Source: G963663495 sp963663495 (lineage in GTDB: Bacteria; Bacteroidota; Rhodothermia; Rhodothermales; Bin80). From it: DNA of 64,000 nt. The translations under genes and the position numbers were made by a program. Below, piece after piece: positions 1-9,621 of the stretch. Below the pieces are notes generated by a model, which had not been told where the DNA came from, did not search any database, and was given only the letters and a program-made list of their open reading frames with translations. Each line of letters opens with the position of its first letter. Positions within the stretch are counted from its first letter, which is position 1. Location of the stretch: NCBI GenBank assembly GCA_963663495.1, contig OY760427.1, positions 2,852,001-2,916,000 on the forward strand, in the 5' to 3' direction.

Positions 1-727
1 TGGCTACGCTTGCCGTCAGTCCTTGGATAGGATTATCCTGGGAATCCACGATGCGCGAATAAAACCCCCACTCGTAGCGCGTCTCGCCGAAGAATTGAGG
101 CGCTTCATTCCGATGAGTCTGCCCCACCTTGATCAATAGTGTGTTGCGGCCCCCATGCAGCCTGACGCGGACATGGTCGGTGTCAGGCTCCGCGTCGCGT
201 TCATGTGCGGCAGCATGGACCACTTCCCCGTTCAGCACGACCTTGACACTGCTGTTGCTTCCGACCTTTAGAACTGCATCGTGCCCGGTTGGGCTATGGA
301 TTTCTGAGAATGCATAGCCCACCTTGGCCTTCCAGATCCTCTCCGGCCCCCCGTCTGGCAACACCCAACCCATGGGCGCATGGAAGTCAATAAACCCATT
401 CTCCCCAATGTACACCGGTTTCCACGGCACCCGCCCTCCTTCCACGAGGGTTGTCTCTTCCAGCTGTTGAGCCACCGGTGTAATCGTTGACTCTCCAATC
501 ATGTCAGTATCAACAGCTTCTCCGAATCCCTCAAGAGGTTGCTCAAAGGGGCCGGCTACAAGCCATACCGGAACATACCCATCCGGGGTTAGACTGAAGA
601 CCGTGCTTACGGGGCTGCCCTTATCCGACCCGGGCAGGACGGGGTCCGCCTCGCGCCATGCCGTTGATCCGGAACCTAGCATCAAGCACACGAAAAGGAG
701 CAGATGATGACTACTGATAGTTTTCAT
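1..727 (-). CDS. Secreted protein of a glycan locus, 3' end outside the window
   Basis: The reading frame opens with an ATG at 727 and runs off the left edge, so only about 242 residues are visible. Residues 1-23 form a signal peptide (MKTISSHHLLLFVCLMLG followed by SGSTA). The motif VWLVAGPF at residues 54-61 and the later NTLLIKV near residue 195 are typical of large secreted proteins with a carbohydrate-binding-like beta-sandwich, often found with glycosidases or peptidases. I do not recognise the full family. The start lies 6 bases beyond the stop of the permease gene, so it is probably the last visible member of the glycan/ABC operon. A secreted, glycan-related role is inferred from context only. 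Confidence 0.7.
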   Translation of the reverse strand, partial: MKTISSHHLLLFVCLMLGSGSTAWREADPVLPGSDKGSPVSTVFSLTPDGYVPVWLVAGPFEQPLEGFGEAVDTDMIGESTITPVAQQLEETTLVEGGRVPWKPVYIGENGFIDFHAPMGWVLPDGGPERIWKAKVGYAFSEIHSPTGHDAVLKVGSNSSVKVVLNGEVVHAAAHERDAEPDTDHVRVRLHGGRNTLLIKVGQTHRNEAPQFFGETRYEWGFYSRIVDSQDNPIQGLTASVA

Positions 728-733
728 ACGATG

Positions 734-1609
734 CTAACCCTTCATCCCGCTCATGGTAAATCCCTGAATAAAGTAGCGCTGGAACAGAAAGAAAATGATC
801 ACCACAGGGACCATAATGATTATAGAGGCGGCCATCAGGACACCCCACTCCGTCTGGAGCTGTCCGACAAACATTGCCAAGCCCAGCGCGAGGGTGTTTT
901 TCGCTTGATCGGACAGGTAAATCAGAGGCCCTAAAAAGTCGTTCCATGAGAACATGAATGCCAGGATAGCCACTGTGATCAGCGCCGGGCGGGCCAGCGG
1001 CATAGCGATCCCCCAGTACAGGCGCCATTCCGAACAGCCATCAATACGTGCAGCATCAAATAATTCACGCGGAATGGTCAGAAAAAATTGGCGCAATATG
1101 AAAATATAGAAGGCGCCTCCCCCCAAGAATGCAGGAACGATGAGCGGCTTGTATGTATTCAGCCAGTGCAACTCCTTGAAGATTACAAACAGAGGAATCA
1201 TTACGACATGTAGCGGCAACATCATGGTAGCAATCACGATGATGAATATCCTGTCCCGACCTGGCCACCGGAGGCATGCGAAAGAATAGGCAACCAGAGA
1301 GCTTGACAGGACCGTCCCGATAACGGTCATTGCAGTGATAAGTGTGGTATTGCGGAGATATAGCAGAAAGGGCATCCGGTTGAACACCTCCGCGTAGTTC
1401 CTCCACTGCACCTCCTTGGGAAACCAGGTTGGCGGCATGGCCAAAATCTCCGCGTTCCCCTTCAGAGATGCCGACACCATCCACACCAGGGGAACGATAA
1501 GCACAGCGGTAATCGCTACCAATACAGCGTAAATCAGTGCCTTTCTCAGTGGTGGTATGGACGACTTGGGTGTCACTGTTCGGCGGCGCCTCCGGTGTAG
1601 TGGACCCAT
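734..1609 (-). CDS. Sugar ABC transporter permease, MalG/UgpE type
   Basis: This 291-residue inner-membrane protein is one of two permease subunits of a carbohydrate ABC importer. About six hydrophobic segments are visible. The cytoplasmic EAA loop that docks the ATPase is at about residues 187-215 (ELFDAARIDG through MPLARP). Its length fits the MalG side of the family (about 275-300). The start overlaps the end of the partner permease by 37 bases, which indicates translational coupling. No ATP-binding subunit lies in the window, so the importer probably uses an ATPase encoded elsewhere, as known for MsiK-type systems. The substrate is inferred from the upstream GH38 enzyme to be a mannose- or mannan-derived sugar. 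Confidence 0.93.
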   Translation of the reverse strand: MGPLHRRRRRTVTPKSSIPPLRKALIYAVLVAITAVLIVPLVWMVSASLKGNAEILAMPPTWFPKEVQWRNYAEVFNRMPFLLYLRNTTLITAMTVIGTVLSSSLVAYSFACLRWPGRDRIFIIVIATMMLPLHVVMIPLFVIFKELHWLNTYKPLIVPAFLGGGAFYIFILRQFFLTIPRELFDAARIDGCSEWRLYWGIAMPLARPALITVAILAFMFSWNDFLGPLIYLSDQAKNTLALGLAMFVGQLQTEWGVLMAASIIIMVPVVIIFFLFQRYFIQGFTMSGMKG

Positions 1610-2478
1610 CGACTGCCAAGCTTAAACTGGAGTACCGTAATCACTAGCGTTACGACGAGCAGGATCCACGCCATTGCCGAAGCATAGCCCATTTCGTAAT
1701 CGTCGAACGCCTTGAAGTAGAGGTACAGGTTGTAGAACAGGGTCGTATTCAGCGGACCTCCTCTTGTCATCACGTACGCTTCCGTGAAGACTTGAAACGA
1801 AAATATCACTTCAAGTACCGTCCAGAGAAAAATTACCGGTGAGAGCATGGGGACGGTGACATGCCGAAAGCGAACCCACCAGCCGCCGCCATCCATCTCT
1901 ACTGCCTCGTATAGTGCGCTTGGAACCCCTTGCAAGGCAGCGATAAAGACGATCATCCGCGCCCCGCCAATGCCCCACAGACTCATCAGCGCCATCCCGG
2001 GCTTCGACCACGCAGGACTCTGAAGCCACAGAGGTCCGGGCAGACCCAACCATCCAAGCGCCGTGTTGATGAGTCCAATGCGCGGATTGAACATCCAGAT
2101 CCAGATTACCGACAGCACAACGCCAGTGATAATTGAAGGCAAGAAATAGGCGGTGCGGAAGAACTTGATCCCCCTTACTGCCTGATTCGCCAGCACTGCC
2201 AACACGAGTGACCCCCCAATCGCCAATGGCAGGCGCAAGACCGTATAGACGAGCGTATTCCAGATGGATTTGCCAAAGTATGGGTCGTCAAACACCAGCT
2301 CGCGGTAGTTTTCGAGACCGATAAACTGTGGCACGCGGAGCACATCGTACTGACATAGGCTGTAGAAGAGGGACATGCCCATGGGATACAGCCCGAGCAC
2401 CAGGAAGCCTATGGCCCACGGCGACAAGAAGGCATAGCCTGTCAGCGTCTCTTTCAGGCGAAGGCGATTGGCATCCAC
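1573..2478 (-). CDS. Sugar ABC transporter permease, MalF/UgpA type
   Basis: This 301-residue protein is the other permease of the importer. An N-terminal cytoplasmic stretch is followed by a first membrane segment (YAFLSPWAIGFLVLG), the usual opening of UgpA/LacF-type permeases. The EAA loop is near residues 180-205 (SALYEAVEMDGGG then VTVPML). It begins 9 bases after the sugar-binding ORF stops and overlaps the next permease, so binding protein and both permeases form one transcription unit. The family assignment is firm; substrate specificity cannot be read from sequence. Confidence 0.93.
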   Translation of the reverse strand: MDANRLRLKETLTGYAFLSPWAIGFLVLGLYPMGMSLFYSLCQYDVLRVPQFIGLENYRELVFDDPYFGKSIWNTLVYTVLRLPLAIGGSLVLAVLANQAVRGIKFFRTAYFLPSIITGVVLSVIWIWMFNPRIGLINTALGWLGLPGPLWLQSPAWSKPGMALMSLWGIGGARMIVFIAALQGVPSALYEAVEMDGGGWWVRFRHVTVPMLSPVIFLWTVLEVIFSFQVFTEAYVMTRGGPLNTTLFYNLYLYFKAFDDYEMGYASAMAWILLVVTLVITVLQFKLGSRWVHYTGGAAEQ

Positions 2479-2487
2479 GGTCTTAGG

Positions 2488-5400
2488 TTACTCGGAGTCA
2501 AAGAATGCCATCCGCTCCCGCACATGCCGGTCATACCTCAATGCCCGGTCAAGAGCAGATTGAATGGTCCCCTCTGCCTGTAAGAGCGCCACCTCGGGAG
2601 TCTGCTCCCCATAAACGCTCCTCTCCAGCGCCCCGTAAAACTCGCGCCAGAACACGCCATGGGCCAGCGGCACTACCGTTGGTGAGTGGGCATGGTCCAT
2701 TTGTCGCACAAAGATCTCCATCCACGGCCGGGCCAGAAACGTAGAGTCATATGCTGCGCGAATGTTGGCGGGAAAGAGCGGATCGTCGCGCGAGGCGATC
2801 TCCTCCAGCTGGGTGTCCTGCTGCACGTAAAACTGCATGAAGGCCCATGCCGCCTCGGCATGCCCCACACCGCGCGGCATCCCAAGCCACCAACTGCCTG
2901 CCGTGGATACTGTCTCGTATCCCTCAAACGTAGGAATCGCTGTAACTCCAAAGTCAAGCTCGGGGTAATACAGTTTGAGAAGATCCAGAAAGCTCATGTC
3001 AAGTACTGCCATGGCCAGCTTACCTGTCAGGAACCCATGCTGCTCATTCGTGCCTAATCCTCCGATAAAGGCCTGCACCTCCTCAAAGTCATAATCGCGG
3101 TAGAATTCCATTGTCCACTTGATTCCGTCGTTTAGCGGCGGCGTATTCATCTTTACCAGGGTACCACCGTCACGGAGGTAGTCCACTCCCTTCTGCCATG
3201 CAATCAGTGATGCGGTAGCCATATTGGCAAGCACCCCCTGATGTGCACCGCTAAAGCCGGGTAAGAAGCCTGCCTGCACCATGTTGCCGCGCGCATCAGA
3301 TCGTAGCAACCGTTGGGAATACTGCCGCACCTCGTCCCAGGTACCTGGCGGCCGCTGTGGATCCAAGCCCGCCTCTTGAAACAACTCCCTGTTGTAAAAG
3401 AATGCATACGATGTGGTATTGACGGGAACAGCGAAGGCTCGTCCGCGCCAGGTGACCTCCTCCCACAGAGCGGGAAAGAAAACGGTGGTGTCAAATTCTG
3501 TGGCGGCGATGAGATCATCAAGCGGGCGCAATGCCATGCGTGACGCCCACCGGACAGCCGGTACAAACTGACTTACCACATCGGGTGGGTCTCCACTCAG
3601 GATTGCGGTCAGGATCTTCTTCTCATGCTCCTGCCACGGGATCGGCGTGGCCTGAACAAAAACGCTGTCCTGGATCTGGTTAAACCTTCGAACAGCATAC
3701 GGGATGGCTTCCTCACTCTGTACGATGTACCAATACCGCACAAGCGTCTTACCATCTGGTGCTTGCACATCCGAAGGTCCAAGCTGTATCAGCAGCGCCA
3801 AGCCGGTTACTGCGAGCAGCACAAGGGCAATACGCGTGATTGGTGGACGGAACACTAATGCAGAATCATTTATGGTTCGGCGGTGCCGCTCTACGCTGCC
3901 GCGATCGGCGGAGGCCTCTACGGCCAGGAAGTAAACCCCGTTTGCCAGGGGCCTCCCTTGCCCGTCAGTTGCAAACCACGTCCATTCGTGCTGCCCGGGG
4001 AGATGAGTTCGTGTTGCGGTTTCATCCACCTTGCGCCCGAGTATATCAAATACAATCAGACGAACCCCGGCGGGCTGCGCCAGCTCAAATGGAATGGTAG
4101 TCTGCCGGGAAAAGGGATTGGGAAAGTTGGGATCCACGCGAAGAACCTTTGCAGTGCTGCGCAATTCTTGTGATACTGTGGTGACATCAAGGTCTAGCCA
4201 TAACGTCTTCACCTCGTGTGGCCCGAAGGGCAACACCGCCTGCCCGTCTGCAACGGGTATCGTGCCGATGACGGCCTCAAGTAGCGTGGTTTCCTCCATA
4301 GCACGCACCTCCGGGCTAAACCGAACCACAGGGGTAACAGGCTCGGAGGAAGGATTGTATAGTCGAACGATGAATCCATTACCTACGATAGGCCTCTTGA
4401 GCGTTGATAACTGAAGCACAGCTCCCTCTACGGACATAAAGGAATAGCGGGCTGCGCGCAGGCTCCCTTGCTGTCTGTCTGGCAGCACTCTCACACGCAG
4501 CGGCGAGCTGTGGTTGTAGGCAAACCGCGTTGCCGTAGCCGCGTCGGCCACGCCCGTCTGCGATGTCACGGAAAATCCTGTTTCCAGCGGGCCGATACCA
4601 GCCCGATACGCAGTGCCGATCGTGTTAAAAGAGGCCACGAGGCGCACAATGCCATCAAAACGACCTGCACTATAGGCATGGATGGCCGGACCATCGGTGG
4701 CAAGGATTGCGCTGGAGCTTCCATTCGACACGACAGACCAGCGTTGCATTGCATAGTGGTTCGTGCGAAATCCGCTGAGCTCATCTTCATACAACTGGAC
4801 ATGCCCAAATGGTATTTCGTAAGTCAATGTCGCATCCGGCATGTTAAACCCGAACTGGAAGTCCGTGCCTTCAAAACCGCCTGGGCGGCGTTTGTTGTAG
4901 CGATTCCTGTAATTGATACGCCGCTCGCCCGCGGGCAAGGTTACCTCGGTCTCAAACCCGTCGGTACCCGGAGCCATTCCCTGAATGACGAGGCGTTGAA
5001 GGACGACGCCGCTGTCGCTGCTTACAACCCTGAGCCCGTACGGTGTAGCACCATTGTGCACGAACCGGTTGAATCGGGCATCTCCACGTGTGATGTCCCT
5101 TCCTGTACCCACATCTACAATGCTACGTGTACCTCCCGTATTCTGATCAACCTCCACTATGAAGGCATCGTTTTGCAATACCATGCCTTGGAGAGGTCGG
5201 GGGCCGGGCAACGCGCTGGTAGTTGAGGCAAGACGAAACAACCTGTAGCCGAGCGGGGGGATCTGGGCAGCATGGAAAGCCACCTCGCCCGTTGACAGCA
5301 CCTGAGCAGGAACTACGGTGCCCGTCGCCGCGTCCTCGACTTGAAACGCAGGCAGAGTAGCCATGACGGGATCGTCAGGCGCGATCCGTACCACTTCAGA

Positions 5401-6714
5401 GCGCTCCCAAAGCAGCGGATTGAAGACTGCCACCATCGCGTTCTCCCCTGTCTCAATGATGCTGCCCCAGGCATCTACTGCCGCATCCAGCACCGTACCT
5501 CCTGCGCGGCCTGCTTCTTCGACCCAGCCAATCTTGCGATCCCAGAACAATTCATTACCACCCGGGAAGATCGCCCCCAGGTTGTGATCCTCAAACAGCA
5601 TGTTGTTGATGTAGCCGCGGCGTATTCGGGCGGCAGGATACCGGTACCCCGGCACGAGACCATCTGCGATTGAGGCGAATGTCTCGGCCCCCGGCAGTAG
5701 CGCCTGTGCATTGCGGGAGGCGAAAAACCCTCCCGTGGATGACGCAGCGAAAAACCAGCTCCACCAGTTCGGGGCGTCGCCGCGAAGGACAGGAATTTCT
5801 TCAGCCACATGATTGTCCACATAATTGAAAAAGTCTGCAAACGTAGACACATACATAGTAGCGGCTTGATGCCGCGCATTCCAAGTGCGTGCATTTTCGG
5901 AGATACGCACATTCGGTGCCCTGTTGTCACCTGTCGCGGCGTTGATCAGCACGACATCATAGGGATAATCCTCCGCTGCCAGTTTGTGTAGCTGGGCGGT
6001 GATGCGCCGCTCCATCCCTTGGTAACTACCGTACAGCCCCCATACTGCACCTTCCAGATAGGCCCAGTTGGGATGCATGGAGCGCCAAAGTAGCGTTCGA
6101 TCGCCGCTCTGCGCCTCCCAATAGAAAAGGTTTGGAAGTGTGGTCGTGGAGTAAAATTCTGAGAGAAACGAGTTCATGGCCAGCGACGCATAGGGTATGC
6201 CACTTCGCGCCAGCAACTGCGCAAGCGACCACGTAAATCCTGGCGTGTCATTGGTTACTGCAGTGCGAACCGGAATGCCATACATCTCCTGCAGTTCACG
6301 GGCATAATACAGGGAGCGCACCAGCTCTTCAGGGCCCGCAAGGTCTGTCTGCATGCTGAAGTGCATAGCCGCGACCTCAATGCTCCCGTTCCTTATGTGG
6401 TGCATCAATGCTTCAATCTGCTCTGGAGAGCGATTGGCGAGATAGTCCTCCAGTACCCAGGTTATCTCGATCGTCCATTTATACCTGCTCTCCGGCGGAT
6501 AATCCTGTGTTTGGTTGACATAGTCCACCACCTTGTCCAGGTATGTGCGATGTGCTTTTATCACATCGGGCACTGGAGCGGTAAATCCGACATCAGTGTG
6601 AGAAAAAGGAACCACAAAGATTTTCCAGTCCCGATCAAACTGTGCTGTGGCGGCCTGCGCCCAAGCCAGGCAGGCTATCCACAGCATGGCCCGCAACGCC
6701 ACCGCGGTGGTCAC
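2488..6714 (-). CDS. GH38 alpha-mannosidase-like enzyme fused to an ABC sugar-binding protein
   Basis: One uninterrupted 1408-residue frame reads through what look like two genes. Residues 1-24 are a signal peptide. The GH38-type catalytic region follows: the metal-site motif FSHTDVGF near residue 38, a candidate nucleophile Asp in TNDTPGFTW, and a later EDHNLG that may supply the third metal ligand. About residues 855-945 form an FlgD-like T9SS sorting domain (FPNPFSRQTTIPFEL, then GRPLANGVYFL), normally the end of a secreted protein. A second signal-like segment (TRIALVLLAVTGLALLIQL, about 957-975) then leads into a full-length extracellular sugar-binding domain (about 980-1408; LSGDPPDVV, TWDEV). 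A GTG at 3855 would start a normal 454-residue binding protein. The sequence shows the fusion; whether it is a real polypeptide or a lost stop is open. Confidence 0.85.
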   Translation of the reverse strand: MTTAVALRAMLWIACLAWAQAATAQFDRDWKIFVVPFSHTDVGFTAPVPDVIKAHRTYLDKVVDYVNQTQDYPPESRYKWTIEITWVLEDYLANRSPEQIEALMHHIRNGSIEVAAMHFSMQTDLAGPEELVRSLYYARELQEMYGIPVRTAVTNDTPGFTWSLAQLLARSGIPYASLAMNSFLSEFYSTTTLPNLFYWEAQSGDRTLLWRSMHPNWAYLEGAVWGLYGSYQGMERRITAQLHKLAAEDYPYDVVLINAATGDNRAPNVRISENARTWNARHQAATMYVSTFADFFNYVDNHVAEEIPVLRGDAPNWWSWFFAASSTGGFFASRNAQALLPGAETFASIADGLVPGYRYPAARIRRGYINNMLFEDHNLGAIFPGGNELFWDRKIGWVEEAGRAGGTVLDAAVDAWGSIIETGENAMVAVFNPLLWERSEVVRIAPDDPVMATLPAFQVEDAATGTVVPAQVLSTGEVAFHAAQIPPLGYRLFRLASTTSALPGPRPLQGMVLQNDAFIVEVDQNTGGTRSIVDVGTGRDITRGDARFNRFVHNGATPYGLRVVSSDSGVVLQRLVIQGMAPGTDGFETEVTLPAGERRINYRNRYNKRRPGGFEGTDFQFGFNMPDATLTYEIPFGHVQLYEDELSGFRTNHYAMQRWSVVSNGSSSAILATDGPAIHAYSAGRFDGIVRLVASFNTIGTAYRAGIGPLETGFSVTSQTGVADAATATRFAYNHSSPLRVRVLPDRQQGSLRAARYSFMSVEGAVLQLSTLKRPIVGNGFIVRLYNPSSEPVTPVVRFSPEVRAMEETTLLEAVIGTIPVADGQAVLPFGPHEVKTLWLDLDVTTVSQELRSTAKVLRVDPNFPNPFSRQTTIPFELAQPAGVRLIVFDILGRKVDETATRTHLPGQHEWTWFATDGQGRPLANGVYFLAVEASADRGSVERHRRTINDSALVFRPPITRIALVLLAVTGLALLIQLGPSDVQAPDGKTLVRYWYIVQSEEAIPYAVRRFNQIQDSVFVQATPIPWQEHEKKILTAILSGDPPDVVSQFVPAVRWASRMALRPLDDLIAATEFDTTVFFPALWEEVTWRGRAFAVPVNTTSYAFFYNRELFQEAGLDPQRPPGTWDEVRQYSQRLLRSDARGNMVQAGFLPGFSGAHQGVLANMATASLIAWQKGVDYLRDGGTLVKMNTPPLNDGIKWTMEFYRDYDFEEVQAFIGGLGTNEQHGFLTGKLAMAVLDMSFLDLLKLYYPELDFGVTAIPTFEGYETVSTAGSWWLGMPRGVGHAEAAWAFMQFYVQQDTQLEEIASRDDPLFPANIRAAYDSTFLARPWMEIFVRQMDHAHSPTVVPLAHGVFWREFYGALERSVYGEQTPEVALLQAEGTIQSALDRALRYDRHVRERMAFFDSE

Positions 6715-7745
6715 CGGGAGATCCCCAATGTTATTCGGTGTGTAGCTCCAATCACATCCGAAAAAGGCACGTACGCATAATCCAAGGCAAGGCCCACATT
6801 AGCTACCCGTGGTGGCAAGACCCCTAAACCCAGCGACATCTGCCCTTCATCCACCCCAATACGGTATCCGGCCCGCAGTGCCAGCACATCAAGCAACACG
6901 GCCTCCATACCTCCATTTACCCATTCGTTGTTATCCGTCGGATGCACCAGTTCTAGCGAGGTGGAAACGCGGAGTTCATCCCTTGATATCAACTCATCGG
7001 CAGCACTCATGCGGAATAGCAACGGCATTCGGAATGATTCCCGTAGCCCGTCAACTGAGGCGCCGAAGTGCTGCAGTGTAAACGCAAGGCGCAGCTTTCG
7101 GAAACCCGTAAAATACAAGGCCCCGACATCAAACAGTACGTTGCTGTAGGCATCCATATCAAGCGTTTCCCGCACATACTTCACCTGCAGACCGATTGAC
7201 ATCTGATCAGAAAACTGCCGGGCGGCTGCGAGGCCAACCATCATGTCCCCCGCCGCAACACTCCTGCCCGTACCATCGGGTTCAAGAACGGTCGTCTCCT
7301 CAAATTCGCTGATGCCGAAGTTCATCACGCTGAACCCAAACGTGTAGGTGCCCACAGGTACTCCCACCACCGCGGCATCCAGGCTGCTGCCGACGAACCA
7401 CTCGGTGTGGGTCAGTCGGACCTCCGGCCCCCTGATCATCGGCAGTGCTCCCACATTCCAGAACACGGCATTTGCATCGTTCGTGAGGCTGCTTGCGGCC
7501 TCTCCCAGTGCGGTTTCGCGCGCACCGATACCAATCTTCAGCGCTTGAAATCCTGCTGAACCTGTCTTCTCAAAATCGAACCCATAATTCAGCTGAGCGC
7601 GTACTGGAGTCTCCACGATAGCACAGAGCAGGAGAGTGACTGCAATACGCGTGAACCCCTTCAACCCGCCTCCGGGGCGAGCTTCTATGTTCCTGCGGAG
7701 AGCTAGCACGCATTCCTTACCCCAAACAAAGACTTTCTTACCCAC
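6711..7745 (-). CDS. PorV/PorQ-like outer-membrane beta-barrel protein
   Basis: This 344-residue protein has a long N-terminal region with a signal peptide ending near PVRAQ, then the family's conserved opening (FQALKIGIGARETALGEA, DANAVFWNVGAL). Alternating beta-strands run to a terminal strand ending in HRITLGISR, typical of FadL-like barrels. PorV/PorQ-family proteins act as outer-membrane factors of type IX secretion, shuttling or anchoring cargo with C-terminal sorting domains. It lies between two genes whose products carry such domains and overlaps the GH38 gene by 4 bases (ATGA). It may be a dedicated factor for these cargoes. The first ATG is uncertain because the signal peptide begins about 30 residues in. 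Confidence 0.85.
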   Translation of the reverse strand: MGKKVFVWGKECVLALRRNIEARPGGGLKGFTRIAVTLLLCAIVETPVRAQLNYGFDFEKTGSAGFQALKIGIGARETALGEAASSLTNDANAVFWNVGALPMIRGPEVRLTHTEWFVGSSLDAAVVGVPVGTYTFGFSVMNFGISEFEETTVLEPDGTGRSVAAGDMMVGLAAARQFSDQMSIGLQVKYVRETLDMDAYSNVLFDVGALYFTGFRKLRLAFTLQHFGASVDGLRESFRMPLLFRMSAADELISRDELRVSTSLELVHPTDNNEWVNGGMEAVLLDVLALRAGYRIGVDEGQMSLGLGVLPPRVANVGLALDYAYVPFSDVIGATHRITLGISR

Positions 7746-7759
7746 GGTACTCGGCAGGG

Positions 7760-9613
7760 TTATTTGATGATTAGGAGGGTCCCTTCGGACGACCCGACAT
7801 CGGACTGGACCGTCCAGAAATAGATTCCGGGAGCCACCTGCTGCCGAGCATCAGAAAGCTGATCCCACACGGTCTGCCCGACAAAAGGGTCATCGTGCTC
7901 CAGCACCTTGAACAGTTCGCCGCTGGAGGTATAGATCCGCACCGTTGCTTTAGACGGCAGGTTGGTCCATACGATCGTGGATTCCTCGCCGGCGGTAGGG
8001 AACCCGGACACCAGCCGGAAAGGGTTAGGAAACACCTTCACCCCCATGGCATCGGTAGCCGGAGAACTTGCTACCGTCACTGCCTCTGTGTTTCGATTGG
8101 TGAACCAGCTTTCATCCCCGTCGTCGTCCACAGAAATAATGCTATAAAAATACCCTACGCCCAAGCTCACCCGGTTATCAATGTATCGCCATTGCCCCAG
8201 CCTGCCGTCCCAGAAGCGCCGTCGATCCACCGAATTATCGGGCCTTACCCGCCCGACACGTTCATAGGGCCCTGTGAACGCCCGTTGGCTGCGAAAAATG
8301 CGGTATTCCCTGAAGTTGGCCTCACCGGTGATAGGATCCAGCCACCCTACATCCAAAGGAGCCCATGTAAGCGCGATGGACCGCGTCGCTGGCAGCGGCA
8401 AGACCTGAAACATCGGTGACGGTGGGGGCACCGACGCCATGGCATAGCCGCGCTCAAAGAGCGTCTGAGCTCTATCAACGGTCTGCTGAAGGGAATCCAG
8501 CCCCGCGGGCAACGCAGCCTGGGCCTCCAACCCTTCAAGCGCTTTTGCGATGGGTAGCCCATTCACCGCCTGCACCAGCGCGATGGTGATGCTCGTGCCA
8601 TTCTCAAGCGTGTACGGACCGCAAGCCATAAGCATGAACGGTGCCAGGCGCTCGTCGGCTGGCGCCTCCAGCGAACGATCCGCCCCGGAGAGAAGCGCGT
8701 ACAAGTCGTCCGCAGAGGTTGACGCTAGCGTCAGTCGGTTTTCGTTGTTCAGCAGCTGGGCACTTAGAACATGCGCTGGCTGGGCTTCGCCGCCCACTCC
8801 AAGCGGCGCACCCAACAGCGCCACTCCTGCATAGCCTGTAGTACGCAATTCTCCCCTGGAGGCTACAAAATTACCCACATCTGTCGGCAGATCAAAGTTC
8901 GGGGTATCGTCCCGCGCATACATCATGCGGCGTGAAGCATCATAGCCGGTAATGTCGTCAACGCCATTGAAGTCCGCGCCCCATCCGTTATGCGCAAGCA
9001 GGTCCTGGTAGCTGGGCCGCAGCAGATACGGAAACCCGATAAAAACATCATGGAGCGCCGTTGCCTGTCTATTGGAGACATTGTATTCCAGCATGATGAA
9101 ATCCTTCTGGCCCGGGAAGCTCCAGACGCGGCTGGTGCGCTCAACATGTATGTCCTCTGAAGTAGTCCACGCGGCCGTTATGGTCTGCTCCGGGTGGCCG
9201 GGGTCATAACCTGCAACCTCTATGAAGTTGTCTGCCCTGGACATCGCTCCGTACACTCCCTGGTCACGAAATACAAACGGTCCGTTTTCAACGAAGAACA
9301 GGCTTCCGTCACTGCGCCTGCCGCCGAGCCATGTTCCGCCCGCAAAATTGTAGGATCGCTGCTCATCCTTGCTCAGCAGTTCAGCGGGACCGCCGGGCCA
9401 GTCCATACTGGGAAAGAATTCAAACAGATTGGTTGGGCTGGGAGCGCCAACCGTTCCGTCATCCTTCATGGTATCCCACAGGTCTCCCCTATCGTGCACT
9501 TCAAATTCTGCATTACGCACCTGGCTCATTGCAGACGGAACCTCCACCGACAGTACCAGCATGTATAAGGCGGGTATCACGAACGGGCCTGCTGCTCTTC
9601 GGAGGACCATCAT
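7760..9613 (-). CDS. Large secreted protein with T9SS-type sorting domain
   Basis: I place the start at the first Met of MMVLRRAAGPFVIP (9613), because upstream Met codons lie inside the receptor gene; the product is then 617 residues. A signal peptide ends near PSAMSQ. The central region has no motif I can name. A fibronectin-like segment (TRSIALTWAPLD, FREYRIFRSQR) precedes a complete C-terminal sorting domain (VKVFPNPFRL, VRIYTSSGELFKVL, VAPGIYFWTVQS). The product should be exported by type IX secretion and attached to the cell surface. It is tucked between the TonB receptor and the PorV-like protein, which suggests a surface glycan-binding or accessory role. This is inference from context. 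Confidence 0.82.
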   Translation of the reverse strand: MMVLRRAAGPFVIPALYMLVLSVEVPSAMSQVRNAEFEVHDRGDLWDTMKDDGTVGAPSPTNLFEFFPSMDWPGGPAELLSKDEQRSYNFAGGTWLGGRRSDGSLFFVENGPFVFRDQGVYGAMSRADNFIEVAGYDPGHPEQTITAAWTTSEDIHVERTSRVWSFPGQKDFIMLEYNVSNRQATALHDVFIGFPYLLRPSYQDLLAHNGWGADFNGVDDITGYDASRRMMYARDDTPNFDLPTDVGNFVASRGELRTTGYAGVALLGAPLGVGGEAQPAHVLSAQLLNNENRLTLASTSADDLYALLSGADRSLEAPADERLAPFMLMACGPYTLENGTSITIALVQAVNGLPIAKALEGLEAQAALPAGLDSLQQTVDRAQTLFERGYAMASVPPPSPMFQVLPLPATRSIALTWAPLDVGWLDPITGEANFREYRIFRSQRAFTGPYERVGRVRPDNSVDRRRFWDGRLGQWRYIDNRVSLGVGYFYSIISVDDDGDESWFTNRNTEAVTVASSPATDAMGVKVFPNPFRLVSGFPTAGEESTIVWTNLPSKATVRIYTSSGELFKVLEHDDPFVGQTVWDQLSDARQQVAPGIYFWTVQSDVGSSEGTLLIIK

Positions 9614-9621
9614 GGTGCAGC

